Below, one piece after another: positions 57,823 to 64,000 of a stretch of DNA of 64,000 nt (positions are counted from its first letter, which is position 1; every line of letters begins with the position of its first letter). The translations under genes were made by a program, and so were the position numbers. Source of the DNA: Haemonchus contortus (taxonomy: Eukaryota; Nematoda; Chromadorea; Rhabditida; Trichostrongylidae); NCBI GenBank assembly GCA_000469685.2, contig LS997564.1:18565615-18629614 (forward strand). The letters are read 5' to 3'. The notes beneath the pieces are model-generated. The model did not search any database, was not told where the DNA came from, and was given only the letters and a program-made list of their open reading frames with translations.

Positions 57823-57921
57823 TAGAACCTCGTTCGATTCTTTTTATATTACAGAACCTCGTTCGATTCTGTTTACGATCAACTTCAAAAGTATATGTAG
57901 AATCACGTTCGATTCTGTTTA
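57823..57921. repeat. three short direct repeats in the BEL leader
   Basis: AGAACCTCGTTCGATTCT occurs at about 57823 and 57853, and a variant, AGAATCACGTTCGATTCTG, at 57899, spaced 30 and 46 bp. They lie between the primer-binding site and the gag start, where packaging or dimerisation signals are expected in LTR elements. Function is not visible. Confidence 0.65.
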
Positions 57922-57965
57922 GATGATATTTGTTTTTTGTCTAACAATTATATACGACTACTTTA

Positions 57966-57977
57966 GCCGATGCACCA
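57966..57977 (-). promoter_or_regulatory. primer-binding site of the BEL/Pao element
   Basis: On the minus strand it reads TGGTGCATCGGC, complementary to the last 12 nt (with CCA) of a nematode-type tRNA-Gly. It lies 4 nt inside the 5' LTR, the expected place for reverse-transcription priming. Confidence 0.75.
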
Positions 57978-58380
57978 AAAATGTGCAGGCGGTTCAGTGG
58001 ATTTGTATACTCCGGTTTATACGGAGCAGAATAAAACAAGTATGTAGTGAGTGCGGGCGTTACCGCTAGTAAAGAACAAAGGAATGGCAAATAAGTCTTT
58101 ATCTAAACACAGAACCTACGTCTAGCCGTTGACGTTGTTCGAGGGAGAAGTGGGGACCACGCTTTTTGGTGGTCCCGCTTGACCCCGTATCAGTTAGGGG
58201 CGTGGGCTAAGTTAGGGAGATTCGTCTCAGACAGTGAGACGACGAGATAGTTGTGGGGATCGTCGCTGTAGACGACGATAGAACCTCCTCTGCGCCCTAG
58301 TGCGGTCTCTATGCAGTGTGTCAGAGACGCACAGCACAAAAGGGCGCTGGCACCTCCCAACTACATTTTCACCTAAATTT

Positions 58381-61300
58381 CTTTTGAGGAATGAGATGAG
58401 TACGACCTGTTGTTAGGATACTAACCTTAATACATAGCAGTCCTCTTTGCTTGGAGTGATGAGGCTCAGTAGCTGCCAGACGCTACTTCCACTGTAAGTA
58501 CTTACTTCCCGAAGATCTCAAGACGATCAACGACGAGTTTACGTTGCTTATTTGACAGATAAGAGGTGGACACAGACCAAAGCGAGGAGCGAGCTTACCT
58601 CGACTGGTCGTTTGAAGACCCTTTAGTTTACTGTGGTAAAATGCGTACTGACGCAAAACCTTTTTAAAAAAAAGGAGAGGTGCTATGGAGATTGTCCCGG
58701 GCAAAAAATGGACAGCCCTAAAGAGAAGCCCAAGCCTCCACAAACGCAGTGACAGCGCCAGACTTTGACTAATCTGAATGCGATGACAGGGCGGTGGTCA
58801 GTAGATGTAGGACGACTTCGAGACGGTGCAGCGACCAAATGTAGCCGGTAGGGGGAACAGGTGTGCTACCACGACATGGCTGTTGGTGCGTTTAAACTAG
58901 GTCAGTTCGTCGCGCCAGGACCCTTACTCTTCAATAAACATGTAAGGTATGGTCCTGACACGATTAATCAGATTAGTTTGGTCTTACGATGGTGGTAACT
59001 TGTAAAAGCCTGTACAACGCAGTTATCCTTGGTTGGCTCAGGTGGACGTGCTGGCACAACTTGGTGCCCCACAGGGCAGTATTAGCCCACGCTAGGGATG
59101 AAATGGGGAAGTCATGAGCGCTATGATGATGGTCTGGCTGGGCGATGTGATAATAGATAGTGCAGGTACGTCAACAGTGTTTCCTTTTTCCCCAGAAATT
59201 GATTCTCAGTTCGTGAGTGTTCCAGCTGAAAGTCAAATGCCATGTAAGTTTCAATCTCAATACTTATCACAAAAGTTGTTTCCTTCTTCTTCCTGCTTCC
59301 TGAAGTATCGCAACAGCCGATGTTCTTATCAGAACGCGAAGGTGATTGCGATGGGCAGACACTTGTCGAAAAAAGTGATGAAGCTCTTGATAAGATCCGT
59401 TTCGTAATTTAGCTTTTGGCATTCCCATTTTTTCACACAACCTGTGCTTCCTAAGTGTGTAGTAGCGGTGTAAACGTTGAGGTAAAACAACAAATTTAAC
59501 GGATCAAATAAAGCTTAAATGTTACATAAAGGCGTGTTCAAAGCGAGCAATTGGTTTCTGGCGAACTAAAGCTGATGGGCTGTGCAGAATCTGAGACCCA
59601 GGAAACCAGGTTGCCAATATGGGAACCATTTTATACTTCTGAACCACAAAACAAAATAAAATGACAAAGCTTTGAGCGGTCTTCCCTTGTTAATCGCATT
59701 TTCGCTTACATTTCCTTTTCGCATTTCCGATCTCTCGGACTAGTTTGATACCATTTTTTAAGGAATGAATATTGTTCGATCTGCTGAGAGGTCACCTTGC
59801 GCATTCGTGGTAGGCGCGTTCTCACGTACATATCAGCGCACAAACGCAGACATATGCGTAAAAACGCAGGTAGTATGAATGCACCTACTCTGAATTACAA
59901 GACGGACTTCAAATGTCTTACACAATAACCCGAACAAACACTCGAGCGCTTCCAATCATCCATAACATATGCAACGCAACAAAGGTACTCTGGCTGGGGC
60001 CCACGAGGTGGGTGGTGGGAAAGGTAGGGGTTACTGCGTCGCACATTCGCACGGAACGTTAAGATTTGACTTCTTCCTGAATTCGGTTCCTGCCACATCC
60101 GCATTTTCCGTTTCTAATGCAGCTGAGTTACTAATAAAGGAATAGAAACGGAGCCTTTGCGGTACACATTTTAAATGTTACAACTTTTTTCTGGATTAAG
60201 TGTCCGTATATCTTTTGTCAGGAAGGCGGTAAAGAAAAAGTTTTTGATTTTTCTATTTGGCCGAATTTGTTGCCCACTTCGATTTCTGTGATTGATTACC
60301 AGTTCCTTCTCGCTACCACTCTTCAATCAATGTGCAGTTTTCAATAAAAAAAACTCGAAATGGTTTCCACTAGTTCTGGATCTTTGTGTTACATTGAACA
60401 CCAGTTTATTTTGGTATAAATTGGGCTGGGATTTTTGAAGGCATTAGGCTCAACCCAATTGTATTGTTTACTTACTGCTTTATTGCTTTTATTGTTTCAC
60501 TTACAAAAGTATACATAAGTTCGACTAATGTTATATTCTAATGAGAATTTCTCTGCTTGTGTAAAGCTCATTTTCGATATTTCCATCGTGTTTTTTGTTG
60601 CGGAAAATTTCTTGTTCCTCTTACTTTCAACGTCAAGAAAAGAGCGTGCAGAAACGGCAGCAATAAACCTCTTTTCTAGGTAATATTGGATCTGGCTGCA
60701 GGATTGATAACAAGTTTATTGCTTTCTTCAGAGCGTGTAAGGCCTGAAGGTCAGAGCATATCTGCATCTGTGTTCCTGTAATGTGCTTATGACTTTGCAG
60801 GCTTTGCAGAGGGCATTTTTTTTCAAATGCAGACTGATAAATTTCTTATCATTCTTGGAGGTGAGACGAACTGAAATAGTTTCAAGATCATGGAGTCTTA
60901 ACTTATAAGCGCAAAAATTACTTGCGAAATGTTCTGCTAATTAAACTCGATCACGACATGATTTTAATTGTTTACAAAAACGGCTATTTAGCAAGTTAAA
61001 TTCATTCTAACGTTCTGAGATTAAAGTGAATTTTAAGAGGCCAGTAACGCTATTCGTCAAGCACAGAGATCGAGTCGCAGGTCAATGAAAAAGGCCCACT
61101 TGTCATCAGTTTGAGTGCTTATCATAAAAATGCAGTCGCAGCAAGGTGTTAAAAGTCAGCTATCTGCTCGAATTTCCCAGTTTATCGAATGCGCTAAACC
61201 TTTGAGGGTGATAGTGAACGAAAGCAGTAGATTTTGTGGCGACAAAGCGACAATTACCACTTTCTCCATAAGTTTTCTCAAGCTTGGTTTTCCTTTCTCG

Positions 61301-61569
61301 ATGTATCTTTAAAAGATGACCTTAAGCGATCATTTTGGTTTCATATCTTTGTAGTCTCAGTCCCAGTCTCAGCAACAACCTTTTGAAATCATCACATTTA
61401 AATTTGGTAGATGTTCACTGTTCTGGACCTATCAGTTTCTTCTCACTCTTTCGATGAACTGCTCGTATCTTTTGCAATCTCTCGCCCATACGGCACTGAT
61501 CTTTATCTAAAGGTATGCTGCGGTCTAGCATCGTCTCATGTTCAGGTTTTCAACTGTTGTGTAGCAGTT
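58381..61569. other. intergenic upstream of ALDH7A1, no gene recognised
   Basis: Short frames at 58483-58743 minus and 59114-59407 plus have no clear motifs or splice partners. The first may be decayed retroelement sequence. Upstream of the aldehyde dehydrogenase, TGTGTAG/CAGTT at 61564-61569 is a likely trans-splice acceptor just before its ATG. Confidence 0.35.
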
Positions 61570-63597
61570 ATGCTGATGAATGCAACGTTGAACGTTACGC
61601 GGCGAGTTATCTTCCAGAATCGCAGAATGGCCTCTTTCCTCATCAATGACGGCAAGTACGCTTTTCTGAAGGAGCTTGGACTTTCGGAAAATAACTGTGG
61701 CGTGTTCCATGGCAAGTGGTCTGCTTCTGGTGCTGTCGTGCAGTCCGTTTGTCCCGCTAACAACCAGCCCATAGCTAACGTAGGCTTTTTTCTCCTTTTT
61801 GGCTTTTACATGTTAACTTATCGCAACGCTAATTGTAGAGTAAAGAGGACGACCTCAGAATAATTGTGGATTAGTTGAAATTAAGGACAGTTTGTCGAGA
61901 AATATCAAGAATGATTTTTGTTTAGGTTCAAAACGGTACTGTGGCCGACTATGAAGTAGCTGTTCAAGAAGCACGCAAGGCTTATGAGGTAATCTCGCTC
62001 ATTGTTTATGTGCAACCAGTATGGCCTTAAGAGTGACCAGTTTTTTCCTCCTCTGTGCGTATCCCCGGGCTTGGTCAAGTGCTTTTGATTTACAAAATGT
62101 TGGTGTCACCTAACTTCTCAGCTTCTAAATCACATGAGCATTAGACGTTGATCATTATTCAGCGATCAGCTTGGGTGATTTTCAGCATTGGTGCGAGGTA
62201 CCGGCACCACGACGTGGCGAAGTTGTACGACAAATCGGTGATAAACTTCGTTCTCAACTTCAGAACTTGGGTAAACTGGTAAGAATGTTTGGTATTACTG
62301 GTGTTCGATGACATTCCTCAGCGATTTATTCCCTTTAGGTTTCCATGGAAATGGGAAAAATCTCGGCTGAGGGTGTGGGAGAAGTACAAGAGTATGTTGA
62401 TATCTGTGATTATGCTACTGGTTTATCTCGATCACTCAATGGGACAATTCTACCATCTGAAAGACCAGGGCATGCACTTCTTGAACAGTGGAACCCTCTC
62501 GGTCAGTTATGTTGCCCTTCTTTCCATCTTTGGCATGACAAACGTTCATCTGATGTTTTGTAGGTGTTGTTGGCGTGATTTCCGCTTTCAACTTCCCATG
62601 TGCCGTGTATGGCTGGAATAATGCATTAGCTCTCGTCACTGGAAATTCTGTAATCTGGAAACCAGCTCCTTCAACTCCACTGACCGCTATTGCTGTCACA
62701 AAGTAAGTTGAAAAGGAGGAGATTTGCCTTTCAAACTTGGCTTAACTTTTTACTTATTATTAAGTCATCTAGTCGCTGTCATTTGACATTTTAGACTTGT
62801 CGAAGGGGTTCTGCGGGCAAACGACCTTCCTGGTGGATTGTGCTCTCTTGTTTGTGGAGAGGTAACTTTTCATTCCGCTGTATTTTGTTACGTAATCACT
62901 TGCAGTGATCTAAAATGTTCTCTGATCAGCGCTTCACTATGAGAAGTTTCTTCATCGAATTTTCAGGGAGACGTTGGTCAAGCTTTGGTTAAAGATAAGC
63001 GTGTCAACCTCGTTTCCTTCACTGGATCAACAGAAGTCGGGCGCATCGTCGGTCAACAAGTGCAACAGCGCTTTGGGAAGGTCTGTCTTATTGAGTTTCT
63101 GTTTTCAGTCTTCGAATGCACTCTAATTCTGCAGCTCCTGCTTGAACTTGGAGGCAACAATGCAATCATCGTAAACGACGATGCTGACATTAACATGGTC
63201 GTACCAGCCACGGTATTTGCTGCCGTTGGTACTGCTGGACAAAGGTGACTCATAAAGCTAATGATTGGTATAATTCATAGTCTTCACCGAAATAACAAAA
63301 TGGTTAAGATGTACAACTACCCGTCGCCTGTTTGTACACGAAGCAGTGTATGATACTGTCCTTGATCGAGTGAAGCGGGCATATGCTCAGTTTGAGTCAA
63401 GAATCGGCGATCCGCTTGAGCCAAACACCATTATTGGCCCTCTTCATAATGAAGTTGCTGTGATGAAGTACAAGGTGAGGATAATTCCATTTTCGGGCTA
63501 AGACTTTGCTATTTTCTGATAATGTTGTTCCTACTTTTTCTAGGCAACTGTAGCCGAGGCCATCGCCACTGGTGGTAAAGTAGAATATGGAGGCAAA
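61570..63597 (+). CDS. ALDH7A1 / antiquitin, 5' part (continues past the window)
   Basis: Ten exons in phase: 61570-61779, 61926-61988, 62186-62278, 62340-62502, 62564-62702, 62795-62861, 62967-63080, 63135-63244, 63309-63474 and 63544-63597. They give the first 393 residues of roughly 530. The N-terminus [13 protein letters not shown] suits a mitochondrial targeting peptide. [16 protein letters not shown] and VFHGKW are ALDH7-specific. Catalytic parts seen: N186 in [18 protein letters not shown]-site FTGSTEVG, general base E287 in [11 protein letters not shown], and nucleophile C321 in [10 protein letters not shown]. The enzyme oxidises alpha-aminoadipic semialdehyde in lysine breakdown and also betaine aldehyde. 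A spliced-leader-type acceptor lies a few bases before the ATG. The last exon in view ends KVEYGGK/GTGAGT; no further exon was found in 63598-64000, so the next intron is at least 400 bp. Confidence 0.93.
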
Positions 63598-64000
63598 GTG
63601 AGTCTAGATTTTACCAACTTCTGATCTAAATTCAAAACGCTGAAATTGGTTAATATCCACGTGAACATGTTTTATTTTCAAGTTCCATGATCTGTAGAGG
63701 ACGAGCTCTTGTTGTTTATGGTCCTGTACCTTTTCGGATTTCCATTTTCAGGGTAGAACTGTTGGAAAAGTGCAATAATTTTAGCTTTTTAACTGGCAAG
63801 GTCCGCTATCTAACGCTTAAAGCAGACTTTCATCAGTCATTCTGAATGTCACCGGGATCGCACTATGTTTTTTAGACCATCGTATTCATTACTATTGAAT
63901 TTTCCTGAATTCCTATCTTATTGATTTCTTGAGAAACCTTTATTCAGACAAAATCTCTTTTTCAAAAAAAAATCGTTGGTCGTTGAGGTGACGCGAAATA

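Larger units (their letters stand above)
53673..58280 (-). mobile_element. BEL/Pao-type LTR retrotransposon, gag-protease only
   Basis: The LTRs at 53673-53971 and 57982-58280 are both 299 bp and identical by eye. The target duplication GAACC is at 53668-53672 and 58281-58285. The element reads on the minus strand, so the 5' LTR is the right one. A primer-binding site follows it (57966-57977, TGGTGCATCGGC on the minus strand), complementary to a tRNA-Gly 3' end and 4 nt from the LTR. Gag and protease frames occupy 57768-55347. The remaining 1.4 kb before the 3' LTR (53972-55346) has no reverse transcriptase, RNase H or integrase, so the element is non-autonomous. The minus-strand LTR starts TATCG and ends GCACA. 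Confidence 0.9.
53427..58380. mobile_element. second poly-G MITE, split by the BEL/Pao insertion
   Basis: The left part 53427-53672 begins AAATTTCGGTGAAAATGTAG and the right part 58286-58380 ends CTACATTTTCACCTAAATTT. They are the two ends of one MITE of about 340 bp. The centre shares the AATTGGATGTTCA and TTTTTTGCACGA phrases and the GGAGCTCC hairpin with the 52.2-kb copy. The LTR element sits between them with a 5-bp duplication, so the MITE was there first. Confidence 0.75.

Noticed and set aside
59114..59407. 97-codon plus frame upstream of ALDH7A1
   Set aside because: No recognisable family, no splice-consistent neighbours; kept as unannotated sequence.

Overview
The window is eukaryotic and reads as a parasitic clade V (strongylid, probably hookworm-like) nematode. 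No long bacterial-style ORFs exist. Genes are split into short exons (about 50-280 bp) with TTTNCAG/TTTTAG acceptors. Several start codons lie a few bases after such an acceptor, as expected for spliced-leader trans-splicing. The transposable elements (mariner, BEL/Pao, LINE, tRNA-SINE, many MITEs) also fit a strongylid genome. The species is inferred; I could not search databases.

I rebuilt exon chains by hand, checking phase at every junction. Left part: a METTL21-type lysine methyltransferase (+, 760-1767). Then comes a minus-strand cluster that looks like an operon: an unassigned membrane-protein-like gene (3' exons at 7507-7966), a JMJD4-type hydroxylase (4209-7383) and a further small hydrophobic protein (from 4150 downward), with gaps of about 60-120 nt between coding regions. 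A nematode F-box gene lies upstream on the same strand (8758-10761). From 11.5 to 13.5 kb there is a dense field of foldback MITEs.

Middle part: a single 16-exon gene (+, 15080-30549) encodes about 880 residues. It has C2H2 fingers, a FAR1/FLYWCH-like region, a perfect SWIM finger and a C-terminal PHD/RING-like cysteine cluster, and looks like a domesticated MULE-type transposase relative lacking the catalytic domain. Its second intron (6.8 kb) and sixth intron (2.4 kb) hold a 127-bp tandem satellite, TIR elements and a LINE remnant. From 30.5 to 36.4 kb come MITEs, three tRNA-derived SINE copies and one putative small secreted Cys-rich protein.

Right part: a MEAK7/TLDc-domain gene (-, 36419-41297) and a site-2 protease gene (+, 43144-50114) are divergently arranged. 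A dead mariner (45192-46465) sits in the S2P intron that splits the HEIGH active-site motif. From 51 to 58.4 kb is a nested transposon block: a foldback element containing a LINE fragment and a MITE, then a second copy of that MITE cut by a young BEL/Pao element with identical 299-bp LTRs, gag-protease only. The window ends inside an ALDH7A1/antiquitin gene (+, from 61570).

The host genes are conserved housekeeping functions: translation-factor or chaperone modification (METTL21, JMJD4), mTOR/lysosome signalling (MEAK7), membrane-bound transcription factor processing (S2P) and lysine catabolism (ALDH7A1). They show no common pathway; the unusual items are the SWIM gene and the layered transposon archaeology.
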